Positions 1 to 10,153 of a stretch of 64,000 nt of DNA are shown piece by piece. Within the stretch, counting starts at the first letter, position 1. Every line of letters starts with the position of its first letter. This DNA is from Cephalotus follicularis. Taxonomy: Eukaryota; Streptophyta; Magnoliopsida; Oxalidales; Cephalotaceae. The DNA is taken from assembly GCA_001972305.1 (NCBI GenBank), contig BDDD01001494.1, positions 140,699-204,698 on the forward strand, given 5' to 3'. The position numbers were made by a program, and so were the translations under genes. The notes under the pieces were generated by a model. That model ran no database searches. It was not told the origin of the DNA and saw only the letters and a program-made list of their open reading frames with translations.

Positions 1-960
1 TTGCAAGAGCTGTTGGATCGGGGTTTCATTCGGCCTAGTGTTTCGCCGTGGGGTGCTCCGGTTCTTTTTGTGAAGAAGAAAGACAGGTCTACGAGGCTAT
101 GCATAGACTACAGAGAGTTGAACCGAATCACTGTTCGGAATAAATACCTGCTACCTAGGATTGATGACTTGTTTGATCAACTCCAAGGTGCTCGGTATTT
201 CTCGAAGATCGATTTGAGATCGGGATATCATCAGCTTCGGATAAAGGATGAAGATGTGCCTAAAACTGCTTTCCGTACTCGGTATGGGCATTATGAGTTT
301 TTGGTGATGCCTTTCGGACTCACTAATGCACCGGAAGTTTTCATGGATTTGATGAATAGGGTGTTCCATGAGTACTTGGATCAGTTTGTTATTGTGTTCA
401 TAGATGACATTCTTGTGTATTCCAAGTCGAAGGAAGAGCATAAAGAACAGCTTCGCATTGTGTTGGGGATTCTAAGGAAGAATTAGTTGTACGCGAAGTT
501 TTCGAAGTGTGAGTTCTGGTTGGAACAGGTGGCGTTTTTGGGTCATGTGATTACAGCTGAAGGTATCTGTGTGGATCCTGCTAAAGTTGAGGCTATTATT
601 AAATGGCCGAGACCTACCACAGTGACGGAGTTTAGGAGTTTCTTGGGTTTAGTTGTACGCGAAGTTTTCGAAGTGTGAGTTCTGGTTGGAACAGGTGGCG
701 TTTTTGGGTCATGTGATTACAGCTGAAGGTATCTGTGTGGATCCTGCTAAAGTTGAGGCTATTATTAAATGGCCGAGACCTACCACAGTGACGGAGTTTA
801 GGAGTTTCTTGGGTTTGGCTGGATATTATAGGCGGTTTGTGGAAGGTTTTTCCTCTATAGCCTTACCACTAACTCAGCTTATGAGGAAGGGAGCGAAGTT
901 TGAATGGAATGAAGAACGTGAAAAAAGCTTCGAGAAACTGAAGAATGGTCTTGTGTCAGC
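1..960 (+). pseudogene. Element A reverse transcriptase, broken
   Basis: The first 161 codons hold the RT fingers and palm of a Ty3/gypsy polymerase: the segment around [19 protein letters not shown], a [14 protein letters not shown] block and the catalytic FIDD box at 397-408 (YXDD variant). A TAG stop follows at 484-486. Just after it a 166-bp tandem duplication shifts the frame. The second copy of the duplicated part continues into the RT connection region ([12 protein letters not shown] near 820-850). The protein would normally copy element RNA into cDNA inside cytoplasmic particles. Two independent breaks make it non-functional. Confidence 0.93.
487..818 (+). repeat. 166-bp direct tandem duplication inside RT
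   Basis: Bases 487-652 are repeated head to tail at 653-818. Both copies begin TTGTACGCGAAGTTTTCG and read the same RT segment ([20 protein letters not shown]). I saw no difference between copies by eye, so the duplication is recent relative to the element's other damage. The unit is not a multiple of three and shifts the frame. The end of copy 1 (TTGGGTTTAG) abuts the start of copy 2, suggesting slippage or unequal exchange at short homology. Confidence 0.95.
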
Positions 961-1335
961 ACCAATTCTTTGTTTACGATCTGGGTCGGGTGGATACCAG
1001 ATATACAGCGATGCTTCTAAGAAAGGTTTGGGTCGTGTTCTGATGCAGCACGGTCATGTGATAGCTTATGCTTCGAGACAGTTGTAACCATATGAAGTGA
1101 ACTATCCTACGCATGATCTTGAGTTGGCAGTGGTAGTGTTTGCATTGAAGATTTGGAGGCACTACTTGTACGGAGAAACTTGTGACGTCTTTACCGATCA
1201 TAAGAGTCTCGAGTACATCTTTACGCAAAAAGAGTTGAACATGCGTCAGAGAAGGTGGTTAGAACTTCTGAAGGACTATGATCTGAACATTCAGTACCAT
1301 CCTGGTAAAGCAAATGTGGTAGCTGATACTCTTAG
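961..1335 (+). pseudogene. Element A RNase H, broken
   Basis: This stretch encodes the RNase H domain that removes RNA from the RNA-DNA hybrid. Visible blocks are [20 protein letters not shown] (first catalytic Asp), ASRQL, the [20 protein letters not shown] helix, and [11 protein letters not shown] with the second Asp, ending at [16 protein letters not shown] stop at 1085-1087 lies between ASRQL and the PYEVNY block. Confidence 0.9.
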
Positions 1336-2883
1336 TCGGAAGAGTTCTGGGAGTGTAGCGGCTTTGCTTACTCAGCCGCAGTTGATAGCTGATATGGAGC
1401 GGATGGATTTGCATCTGTATGTTCGGGGTTCTGAAGGTAGTATTGCTTCGATGAATGTTGAGCCTACTCTTATATCTCGGATTAAGATAGCCCAGAGTGA
1501 TGATGGTGAGCTTTGGGCCTTAGTCCAGAATGTTGAAAAGGGTAAGCAATTGGAGTTTCGCATGGATGAGCATGGTGTGATATGGATGGGAAATCGGTTG
1601 TGTGTTCCGTCAGATTCTTCTATCAGAGATGCTATTTTGTCTGAGGCACACAGTTCTCCATTTTCTATACATCTAGGTTCTACGAAAATGTATAGAGACT
1701 TGAAGAAGAATTTTTGGTGGAATGGAATGAAAAGGGATGTAGCGGAGTACGTTGGGAAGTGTTTGATCTGTCAACAGGTAAAGATTGAGCACCAACGTGC
1801 TAGTGGTTTGTTACAGCCCTTGGAAGTTCCGGTATGGAAATGGGAAAGTATTTCGATGGACTTTGTTACGGGTTTGCCAAGAACTTTCAGAAGAAATGAT
1901 GCTATCTGGGTAGTGGAGGATCGATTGACGAAATCGGCTCACTTCTTGGCTATCCGAGAAGACTTTTTGGTTGACCGTTTGGCTGAGGTGTTTCAGCAGG
2001 AGATAGTGAGACTGCATGGGACTGCGGTATCCATTGTTTCGGATAGGGATCCTCGTTTCACATCGGGTTTCAGAAAGCTTGGGGTACTAGGCTCAGTTAC
2101 AGTACAACTTTTCATCCACAAACAGATGGGCAGACTGAGAGGACCATCCAGACCTTAGAAGATATGTTGAGGTCTTATGCTTTGGAGTGGAGTGGGAGCT
2201 GGGATGAGTATTTGAGCTTGGTGGAGTTAGCCTACAATAACAGTTGGCATGCTAGTATCGGTATGGCTCCATTTGAAGCTCTGTATGGGAGGAAGTGTCG
2301 TGCTCTGACATGTTGGGATGAGGTTGGAGAACGCGTTATCGAGGGACCCGAGCTAGTGCAGGTCACTACGGAGAAAGTTGCTATAGCAAGGGAGAGGTTG
2401 AAAGCGGCTCAATCTTGACAGAAGAGTTATGCGGATAGACATCGGAGGGACTTGGAGTTCAAGGTTGGTGAACATGTGTTCTTGAAAGTTTCACCTTGGA
2501 AAGGAGTCCGACGTTTTGGGCTGAAAGGAAAGTTGAGTCCGCTGTTTATCTGGCCTTTTGAAGTTCTGGAGAAGATAGGTGCGGTTGCTTATCGGTTGGC
2601 TTTGCCTCCGCAGTTAGCACATGTCCATAACGTGTTCCACGTGTCTTTGCTGCGAGGTTATCAGTATCATCCCCTACATGTGGTACACTATCCGTTGGAC
2701 AGTATTCCAGAGGATCTATCTTGTGACGAGGAGGCCGAGGCTATTCTGGATCGACAGGAACGGGTGACACGTAGCAAGACCGTCTCTTTGGTTAAAGTGC
2801 TGTGGAGAAATCATCCCGAACGTGAGGCTACTTGGGAGCTTGAGGAGCATATTCGGGAGCGATATCCGCACTTGTTTGTTTGA
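1336..2883 (+). pseudogene. Element A integrase and chromodomain, broken
   Basis: The integrase has the HHCC zinc domain ([10 protein letters not shown], then CLICQQVK near 1770), the first catalytic Asp in [10 protein letters not shown] (about 1855), the second in [10 protein letters not shown] (about 2035) and the Glu region in [12 protein letters not shown] (about 2265). A frameshift near 2070 destroys the segment after RDPRFTS, and a TGA stop sits at 2416-2418. The C-terminal part from 2452 has the GEHVFLKVSPWKGV block and ends with a chromodomain (EAILDRQERVTRSKTVSLVK, then WELEEHIRERYPHLF). In chromoviruses this domain is thought to steer insertion to marked chromatin. The same TGA position is found in element C. 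Confidence 0.92.
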
Positions 2884-2920
2884 GGTATGTTTGTGTTTGT
2901 GATTTCGGGACAAAATCTTC

Positions 2921-2937
2921 TTTTTAGGGGGGGTGGA
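2921..2937 (+). other. Polypurine tract of element A
   Basis: TTTTTAGGGGGGGTGGA lies immediately before the LTR start TGTAATACCC. This is the expected place and composition for the plus-strand DNA primer. Element C has a nearly identical tract at 41493-41509. Confidence 0.9.
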
Positions 2938-4084
2938 TGTAATACCCTGCTCGTTCGTAAATATATTTTACAGATTTTATATGTGTTCTCGGGCTTTTTA
3001 ATTGTGATTAATTTTAAAGTTCGGTTGCCCTATGAATAGGGCTTATGTGATTTGGGCTGACTGATACCAGTCCAATTTTGGGTATGTTATGCTATGTTGG
3101 GTTGGGCCTTTAAATTATTTTCTTATATCAAAATTATTCTATTAAAAACAAGTTATTATCTTTTATTTTTTTTAAATCCTTTTTATTATTAATTCCTTAT
3201 TTTCCCTTTTTCCTTATTTCCTTATTTTTCTTCCTTTTTCTTTCTTTCATTTTCTTCTTATTTCCTATTCCTTTCCCTCCTTCACCCGAAGCACCCCCTC
3301 CACCATCAATTCCACTCGTTTTCAATTCATTCTTTCCTATTCTAATTCCCCACAAATCCTCCTTTCTTCCCTTTATAGCAGATTTTGTCTCCTCCTTTCC
3401 CTTTGAAGAATGACATTGCCATTTATATGTTACCTCCTCTTATCTGCAAATGTCACTGCCGAATTCTCTTTGTGGTGTCTGTGAAGCTGCTGTGTAAACG
3501 ATTTCCTCAAGTCTAAAGAGGTAATCTCGATCCTTAGTTGTTCTTCAAGTTGAATTCATTGGGTTTGCTAAACTTCTCTTTGTTTTGGTTTCCCTTGGTT
3601 TCTTTTTGGTCTCTGTTTTGTCAGAGCAGATTGTGTGTATGTGCTAGTGTTCCTCCTGCTATTTTTCTGTGTTCTTAATACCACTAAAGGTCAGTTAATT
3701 CGTTCCTTTCTACTATGGTTTTGTGGCAATGTGTAAATTAAGTTTTATATTCCCATGTCCATTGGTTTTGATCTCTTGTATAATTATATGTTCTGTTATG
3801 GTATTAGTAAGTTGTCAGCATGTTGTGTGCACCATAACTTGTCACAAACTGGTTTTAAAACATCTGTAAACGATTAAAGACAGAATCTGGACACACATGT
3901 TCTTTTCCGTTTTGTAAGTTAACCCACAGTCAGGTCGTTTTCTTGTCAATTATGTGTTTTTATGTCACCCACAAGTCATATTATGTCATATATTTATGAC
4001 CACGTACCTCTGGTTCAATGTTATAATTGTTTAAACTCTTTTCTGCATTGAATTGTCAAGTTCCAACTGTTCTGTCACCCAGAA

Positions 4085-4269
4085 CAGTCGGCTGTCTCTG
4101 TGGACAGTCGGCTGGAATGGTTGAGTAGCCGACTGCCAGATGAATGCAATCGACTGCCTTAGGTTGAGTAGTCGACTGCATGCACTTTAGTTTGAGTAGT
4201 CGACTGGACATTATGAATAGTCGACTGTTTTGCTTCCCCAGTCGACTGGAGCCCTGTTTTAGTCGACTG
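4085..4269 (+). repeat. 21-bp-pitch palindrome array in LTR A
   Basis: Nine 10-bp motifs of the type CAGTCGACTG start at 4085, 4105, 4126, 4147, 4169, 4197, 4218, 4239 and 4260, so the spacings are 20, 21, 21, 22, 28, 21, 21, 21. Variants are CAGTCGGCTG, TAGTCGACTG, TAGCCGACTG and CAATCGACTG. The 10-12 bp between motifs differ from one another, so the motif and the pitch are what is kept. Confidence 0.95.
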
Positions 4270-5320
4270 TTTTGTCCAGAAATGTACTGTTTTCAACTGT
4301 TTTAATTCGTTTGATCCTCGAATCGATCCGAGTCTTTTCCAAACACTGTTAAGAGTTTGTTTAATGCTTCTGATGTGTCTTAGATTCTTACACGTATGAT
4401 TTTGAATGCCTTCTTAGATTGTTGTGTTCCAAGTGGATTGCGTTTAAAATCGCCCATTCGTAAGTACTTTGTGAGCGCGTAGGGTACGGATTTTCTGTTC
4501 CTTGGCTATCTAATATTCGAACTGAAAACAGTTTTACTAAGCTTCTTCGTTTATGAAATTGAGAATGTTTTATGACTTTGACATGTTTCGCAATTAAAGT
4601 TAGTTTGATATTTAAATGATTCTGACCTTATGTATACGATATGAAATGATACGATGTGTTATGATACGATATGTTATGATACCGTTGTGAGCGGTTTCCG
4701 AATATGTTGAGTGAAAACATATTTTATGTGATTTTGAATTGATTTCGATAAATCAATATTTTTTGAAATAAATACTGAGTGTTGTACCCACCTATGGGGC
4801 GTATCCATAGGAAAGTCGTAGGCCTGGCACGGGGACGTGACACTTCCGTAGCAGTGTGATTAGACTACGGCGTCTCTGAGTGTGTGAACAAATCCCATGA
4901 GGTGGATTTGTGGATCCACTATGTATGATAGAGGCGTATGAATCGATTCTAGTTTATGTGATCTGAGGTGAATTCAGATATGTGACCTGAGGTGAATTCA
5001 GATATATGGTCCGAGGTGTGATCGGATATGTGTATGTGAGAATTGACTTGTGTAGTGCCGCATACTTCAATTCTAGTGGGCATGTGGAATTAGCGCCTCC
5101 CTTGCCAAAATTTATGATATGTGATATGTATATGGCTCAGTATGTTTTATGGACTATGATTTTTGATGTTTTGAAATGTTCCGTAATTGTTTCGAAAGAT
5201 ATGCAATTGTTATTTGAATATGATTAAACTGTTTTATCTGTTAAAGATTTCTGTTACGTTATTATTGATTTATTAATGTTTTTAAATTACCGTTTACTGT
5301 TTTATTTTCCCTTATCCATA

Positions 5321-5358
5321 CTGAGGTTTGCTCAGCCGCATTTTTGTTTCCATGCGGC
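5321..5358 (+). promoter_or_regulatory. Twin hairpin near the LTR 3' end (A type)
   Basis: CTGAG (5321-5325) pairs with CTCAG (5331-5335). Directly after, GCCGCAT (5335-5341) pairs with ATGCGGC (5352-5358). The same pair occurs in the LTRs of element C (about 38823-38870 and 43149-43195, the latter decayed) and, on the other strand, in J (about 33115-33155 and 44527-44570). The role is unknown; an RNA structure in the transcribed LTR is my inference. Confidence 0.6.
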
Positions 5359-5693
5359 AGGTTTTTTGGAGCAGCGGGGGAAAGTGTGACGAGTGATGAC
5401 CACCTTTTGTGATAGGATCCCTAGGAGTGAGATCCTTGTTTTGTGTCTAGTGGTCATGAACACTTTTGAGATACATAAGTTTATCTTTTATGTTTTATGT
5501 TTTTAGATTGGAACTGGATTATGTTTTAAGTTTTCCGTAACTGCTTAATATGTTAAATGATTAAGTTTTAATGTATTGATAAGACTGCCACGTTTTTGGC
5601 TGTTATTGGCTAATAAAGTAAACTTATGATTTAATATGTAATGTTATGTATGATATGACCCTGTGACGACTCCCGCCGTCTAGGGGTGTTACA

Positions 5694-5898
5694 CACTTTT
5701 CCTTCACGCGTCTCCTGTAAGTGTTTTAACTTATTCTACTGCCAGTTTTAGGCGTCGACGTCAACCCTAGGCGTTGACCCGTTGACCTTCTTCCTTGGTG
5801 CTAACAGGCTCCCCAAATCGTGTTAACGCCTACCCCTTTTGTTCTCCATCGATGGACGTCGATGCCAACACTTGGCGTCAATGCCTTAAGGCAAAGAA
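5694..5898. other. Unassigned gap, probably another LTR fragment
   Basis: No gene is seen between element A and the B LTR. The sequence has GGCGTCGACGTC at 5751 and GACGTCGATG at 5856, each followed by a decayed partner 19-20 bp on (near 5773 and 5876). That resembles the arrays of LTRs I and B, so this is probably a remnant of a related LTR, but its ends cannot be placed. Confidence 0.4.
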
Positions 5899-6567
5899 TG
5901 TAACACCCGATATTTTCTTTTATGTAATATTTCGTTTTAAGATGTAATCTTATGCTTGAATTAATGAAAATGTTGGAGATTTCGGCCTCAAAGATGTTTC
6001 CAAACCCTAAATATTGTTTTGGGGAAGGAAATGTGTATGTTAAACCAAAACGGCGCAGTTTTGGGACAATCGCGTCAATGTCTTTGGAAAGACGTCGATG
6101 CCTATGGGAACCAAAATGCACGTGAATGCATGTACATGCACGTCGATGTATATCAAGACATCGACACCTTCTTATGAAAGAGGAAAAGACATCGACGTCT
6201 AAGGAAAGACGGACGCCTTTGAAAAGAACATCTGTCACGTTATACACTGACAAAATAACAAGCAATGGGGCAACTTTTGAGGCATCATCCAGGCATCTTG
6301 ACATGCACAATGCGATGTGTTGATCATGTTGGTGTGTTGCCAGGCATGCTCTAAAACGTGTCCCTCACCTGGTGCATGCAAAGGGATGTGCAATCTCTTC
6401 ACCTGCAACCTGCAGAAGAGAAATGGAATGAGAGCGAAAAACCAGAGGGTGAGAGGGGTGAGCACGGGTGTGTGTGGGTACACGTGAAACAAGAGAGAAG
6501 GGGAAGACTCCTGCCAGCATAAAACACCTCTTCCTTCCCCTCCTTCTTAGCTAAACACAGTGAGAAA
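5899..6567 (+). mobile_element. Family B LTR, left part
   Basis: TGTAACACCCGATATTTTC opens an LTR that aligns with the 5' LTR of B3 (52637 onward). It carries decayed GACGTCGATG/GACATCGACGTC palindromes at about 6075-6205. Element B2 interrupts it at 6568, and the same LTR resumes at 12769. Confidence 0.85.
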
Positions 6568-6739
6568 TGTAATAACCGAAAATTCAATTAATGTATATTG
6601 ATCCAATTTTGAAATAAAATATACATTTTAATTGAGTTATTTGTCCAATTATACTAATTTTTATGATTGGTAAATGTTTGAGGTGAATTGATGTGCAATT
6701 GGGGATGTATCAAAGATTAGAAACCCTAATTTAGCCAAA

Positions 6740-6818
6740 CAGCCGACTGTCACAGGGTAACAGCCGACTGTTGGCCACGTGAAGAAGGCAGTCGACTACC
6801 ACAGATTCCAGTTGACTG
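6740..6818 (+). repeat. Palindrome array near the start of LTR B2
   Basis: CAGCCGACTG at 6740 and 6761, CAGTCGACTA at 6789 and CAGTTGACTG at 6809: spacings 21, 28, 20. Confidence 0.85.
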
Positions 6819-7551
6819 GATTACTCCTGGACAGATGCCTAGCATGTGCAAAGACAAGAAGGACAGATGGGATAATGGCACTTATGTCTCCTCATCTGCC
6901 AGAACATGCAAAAGTGAATGTTTGCATGATCTCTGCAGACCACCAACTACCAATTTGATTAATTAAAAGAGAAAGTGGAAGTGAGGGAGGCATGTGGTGG
7001 AAAGAATGAAAGAAAATTGTGAGTGCATGTGAGTAGGTAGAAATCTGACGAAATTATAAGCCTTTGAGAGTTAGATCAACTGATTCAATGGTGTTTGAGT
7101 GTTAGAAAACACAGAGAGAAGAAAGGGATTAGTGGAGCTTGCATTGGAGATATTAGAAAGCTCAAAAAGGAGGACTTTGAAGCTTTAGAAATTTGGTAAG
7201 TCCTTGATCCGAAATTCTTTGTTATTTTGATGATTAAATGACTAGGAAAAATGTTGTATATCTTATGTTACTAGATTGAAAGAACAATCTTTGGAATTGA
7301 AATGGAAGGTAATATTGAAATCAAGTGTAAATGGTGATATAGCCTCTAGAATAGATTTTAATTGTTGTTAGTGTTAGAACAAATGCTTAAATGGTTCCTA
7401 AGTATGCATATACCTAATGTTGAATCATGCAAATCAGTAGATGAATTGATTAAATTGTTGGAATATGGAAGGTGTTTTTAAATGGAACTAGAGACTTAAG
7501 AGTTCTAGTAATTCTTGATGCAACTAGATGATGATTATAGTAATTGATTAG

Positions 7552-7603
7552 TATATATATATATATATATATACTGATTTCATGTATATATATATATATA
7601 TAT
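7552..7603. repeat. Two TA microsatellite tracts
   Basis: Two (TA)n runs at about 7552-7572 and 7585-7603, separated by about 12 bp, lie inside the B2 5' LTR. They are self-complementary and could extrude as a hairpin. No function is claimed. Confidence 0.9.
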
Positions 7604-8013
7604 CTTCTGTCAAAACAAGTTAAGAACAAAGAATCGAAGATTAATGATATTGACATAGAGAGCAAAGGAGAATTGGAAAATGGAATTAGAGACTTGGTGA
7701 TTTGTTGGAAATTGTAATAAGTAGCTAATGAACCTACTGATATTGATGCATATGTTCATAAACAAACATGCATAGATTGATTCTACTGGAATTGAAAGAG
7801 TGATTGGCGAAAGTGACTTGGAACTCAAAGAGAAAGATCATATTCAATTGATCTTGGGATAGCGATTTGAGGTAGGGGTAATGATATGTCATGGAAGATA
7901 TGAGTATGCATATTATGTATGTTTATTTTCTGCATAATTATATATATTGAATTGATTGGGAATTGAATTAGCATTACATGACTTGCCATTTTTCTGCAAT
8001 TTCTGGGCAGAGG

Positions 8014-8084
8014 CAGTCGACTGGTACCCAAAGCAGTCGACTACTTAACCCAGCAGTCGACTGGTTCTTCATGGCAGCCGACTG
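8014..8084 (+). repeat. Second palindrome array of LTR B2
   Basis: CAGTCGACTG, CAGTCGACTA, CAGTCGACTG and CAGCCGACTG start at 8014, 8034, 8054 and 8075: spacings 20, 20, 21. It follows the GGTAGGGG module, as the second array does in LTRs D, H and F. Confidence 0.9.
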
Positions 8085-8574
8085 TTTTGGGCAAAAAATT
8101 CATGCATTGATTGAATTGTTACTGTTTGTTATTGTTATTGAATTGTATATGCTACCATCATCTAGTATATACTGTTTGATGTTATTTAACATCACTACTA
8201 CTGGTATTACAATGATCGAACGAATTATGTACTATATGTATAATGCATGGTTTTAAACACCATTTCAAGTGAGAACTCTTATTGCAAGAATTATTGATTT
8301 ATGAAAGTGTTACCAAATGTGCTACGGTCACATTATTATAAACTGTTTTGGTGTCGTTTATCACCACCACCACTGTATTTCAATGATTGAAACCAACTAT
8401 GGATTATGTATCCAATTTATGAAATCAAACTATCATTTTCAAGTGAATGATTATTGCCAAATGAACTACTGATTTTTCCTCCTATATGAGAGGTACTTAC
8501 TGTTTTGTTTCCCAAATTGGAAATTGTCATACATATTGCATTCATATATTCCTTATCATACATTATCATTCTAC

Positions 8575-8599
8575 TTAGCCAAGTGAGGACAACGGCTAA
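8575..8599 (+). promoter_or_regulatory. Conserved LTR hairpin TTAGCC/GGCTAA
   Basis: TTAGCC (8575-8580) and GGCTAA (8594-8599) can pair around a 13-nt loop containing GTGAGGACAA. The same module recurs in the partial 3' LTR of B2 (about 12390-12412), in B3, and on the minus strand in H, N, D, G and F, in LTRs otherwise hard to align. Function unknown; an RNA structure is inferred. Confidence 0.65.
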
Positions 8600-8953
8600 C
8601 CCCTACAATTTCAGATTAAGCAAGGACAATTGAAGACTGCTGCTGAAGCTTGGAGAGCTTCTTATTGTTATTTAAGGTTGATTATTTATGATGTTGTACT
8701 GTAATTTTGAGATTGAACGGTTCATACCTCGTAGTGTTGTATTTTCCTTTTTTATGTAAGGATAATTATGGTTTTACCTGTACGTCGTATGGGATACGGG
8801 CGGACGGTTTATATATTCCGGCTTATCGAATGCTTCCGAAATTTAATTATGGTTATTAATTGAAATGCTGGAATATTATTTATGCTTATTTTCTGATATC
8901 ACCACATATGCTGGTCCATTGTACGTGAATGGAATTACGGGGTGTGACAAGCA

Positions 8954-8981
8954 TGGTATTAGAGCATATTCCTTATATGCT
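8954..8981 (+). promoter_or_regulatory. Primer-binding site and overlapping hairpin of B2
   Basis: TGGTATTAGAGC (8954-8965) matches the 3' end of plant initiator tRNA-Met except for one C-to-T change. AGCATAT (8963-8969) can pair with ATATGCT (8975-8981), so the stem covers the last three bases of the primer site. Confidence 0.85.
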
Positions 8982-9055
8982 AAGCTGGGATAAGTTTCTC
9001 GGAATTTAAGTGACTTGTTTCCTGATGATCTTATCATCTCCTTATAGGAAACAGA

Positions 9056-9682
9056 ATGGAAGGGAGAAGAGGACGTACAAGGTCTCGAGCCATAGCTGGA
9101 AATGATACTAAGGAAGCAAATGATGGGGATAACCCGATGGATCGTACAGCCGATTACATCCGGCAGCAGATGGCTACCAGTGCAGCTCAGATGGAGATGA
9201 TGCAACGATTGCACACTCAAGTACAGCAGGCTAGACGACCTTCAAGACGGTCTCGACGGACTGCCATTCAGGAGAATGAAGCTCAACCCGAAGCTTGTTC
9301 TCACTGTGGCCGTAAAAGCCATCGGCTGGAAGATTGCTGGTTGAAAAATGGGTTATGCATGAAATGCGGAGCATCTGACGATCTCTTAATGGCTTGTCCG
9401 AAGAGGCGAATCCTTTCTCGTTCCCGAACTCCTAATCGAAGCAGCCAACAGAGTTTTGGGAAGTGTGGGTTCTGTGGACGTTCGAACCATGACGAAAGCA
9501 AGTGTTGGAAGAAATCTGGGAAGTGCCTGCGATGTGGATCGTCTGATCACCACCTGAATGACTGTCTCCGTATGAAAGCTCAGTCGGGTAATGACGGAGT
9601 TAGTGGAAGTGGCTCGGCTGCACAACCGCGAGGAGACACGGGCAAGAAAATCATGCAAGGTAAAGTTATACTTACCCAATAA
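9056..9682 (+). CDS. B2 Gag remnant: nucleocapsid with four zinc-knuckle units
   Basis: An uninterrupted 208-codon ORF. The start is the ATG that follows a leader motif (TCTCCTTATAGGAAACAGA) shared with other Gags here. The N-terminus (MEGRRGRTRSR) and the QQQM-like block match the other Gags, but the capsid core (the region with REATHWWEM in its relatives) is deleted. Four CCHC-type units follow in two pairs: CSHCGRKSHRLEDC; CMKCGASDDLLMAC, in which the His is replaced; CGFCGRSNHDESKC; and CLRCGSSDHHLNDC. The first pair resembles the B3/H type and the second the G type, whose Gags have one pair each. It might still bind nucleic acid, but without capsid it cannot form particles alone. Whether it is expressed is unknown. 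Confidence 0.7.
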   Translation: MEGRRGRTRSRAIAGNDTKEANDGDNPMDRTADYIRQQMATSAAQMEMMQRLHTQVQQARRPSRRSRRTAIQENEAQPEACSHCGRKSHRLEDCWLKNGLCMKCGASDDLLMACPKRRILSRSRTPNRSSQQSFGKCGFCGRSNHDESKCWKKSGKCLRCGSSDHHLNDCLRMKAQSGNDGVSGSGSAAQPRGDTGKKIMQGKVILTQ

Positions 9683-9699
9683 GATATAACTAAGAAGAG

Positions 9700-10150
9700 A
9701 TAATTGCTAGTGTATTAATTGACCTTGGGGTCACATATGCATTCATTGCATCATATTCCGGTATGACTTGCATAGTATCACCGTTTGTCTACATATATAA
9801 AGGGAGGCTAATGGTCCAACTAGCGACTTCCTGCTGACCAATGCGAGAATAGATAATGGTGCGATTCTGATAGTGAGAGTTCAGTATCAAAAGATGATCT
9901 GAGACTGCTCCTATATCCAGAGCACCATACCGAATGGCTCCTGCTAAGCTGAAGGAGTTGAAAGTACAACTGCAAGATTACCTTGACAAAGGGTTTATCA
10001 GACCGAGTGTATCACCGTGGGGAGCACTGGTTCTGTTTGTTAAAAAGAAGGATGGGTCGATGCGACTATGCATTGACTACAGACTGCTGAATCAAGTGAC
10101 GGTAAAGAACAAGTATCCTCTACCACATATTGAGGAGTTGTTCGACCAGC
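9700..10150 (+). pseudogene. B2 protease and RT remnants
   Basis: The 9700-9780 stretch reads SVLIDLGVTYAFIASYS, a decayed aspartic protease active site (normally D-S/T-G). RT resumes at about 9905 with [20 protein letters not shown] and runs through [19 protein letters not shown] and [20 protein letters not shown] to ELFDQ at 10149. There it stops abruptly against the inserted LTR. The catalytic YXDD part is absent. Confidence 0.85.
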
Positions 10151-10153
10151 CTT

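Larger units (their letters stand above)
1..5693 (+). mobile_element. Element A: 3' part of a Ty3/gypsy (Tekay/Del-like) retrotransposon
   Basis: The window opens inside the pol gene of a forward-strand LTR retrotransposon. The order seen is reverse transcriptase, RNase H, integrase, chromodomain, polypurine tract, then a full 3' LTR ending TGTTACA at 5693. Integrase after RT and a terminal chromodomain place it in the Ty3/gypsy chromoviruses, most like Tekay/Del. The 5' LTR, gag and protease lie outside the window, so its TSD cannot be checked; the bases after the LTR are CACTT. The coding region is broken by a tandem duplication, nonsense codons and a frameshift, so this copy is not autonomous. 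Element C is a closer relative than any other element here. Confidence 0.93.
2938..5693 (+). mobile_element. 3' LTR of element A (2,756 bp)
   Basis: The LTR starts TGTAATACCC right after the polypurine tract and ends GGGGTGTTACA. It aligns along most of its length with the LTRs of element C (36502-39181 and 41510-43507). In order it holds an AT/CT-rich start, a splice-donor-like AGAGGTAATC near 3520, a palindrome array (4085-4269), a GGCCTGGCACGGGGACGTGA block near 4830, a twin hairpin (5321-5358) and a CCCGCCGTC-rich end. No coding potential is seen. Confidence 0.93.
6568..8949 (+). mobile_element. 5' LTR of B2 (2,382 bp)
   Basis: It starts TGTAATAACCG and ends GGGGTGTGACA. It holds two short palindrome arrays (6740-6818 and 8014-8084), a perfect splice-donor-like TTGGTAAGT near 7194, a TA microsatellite, a GATTTGAGGTAGGGG module near 7865 and the TTAGCC/GGCTAA hairpin. 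The LTR fragments in 14568-16064, 20760-22089 and 46735-48254 belong to the same or a sister family. Confidence 0.92.

Noticed and set aside
6126-6587. Several 60-170 codon ORFs around 5800-6590
   Set aside because: They fall in the family B LTR, overlap on both strands and are not kept in the matching B3 LTR.
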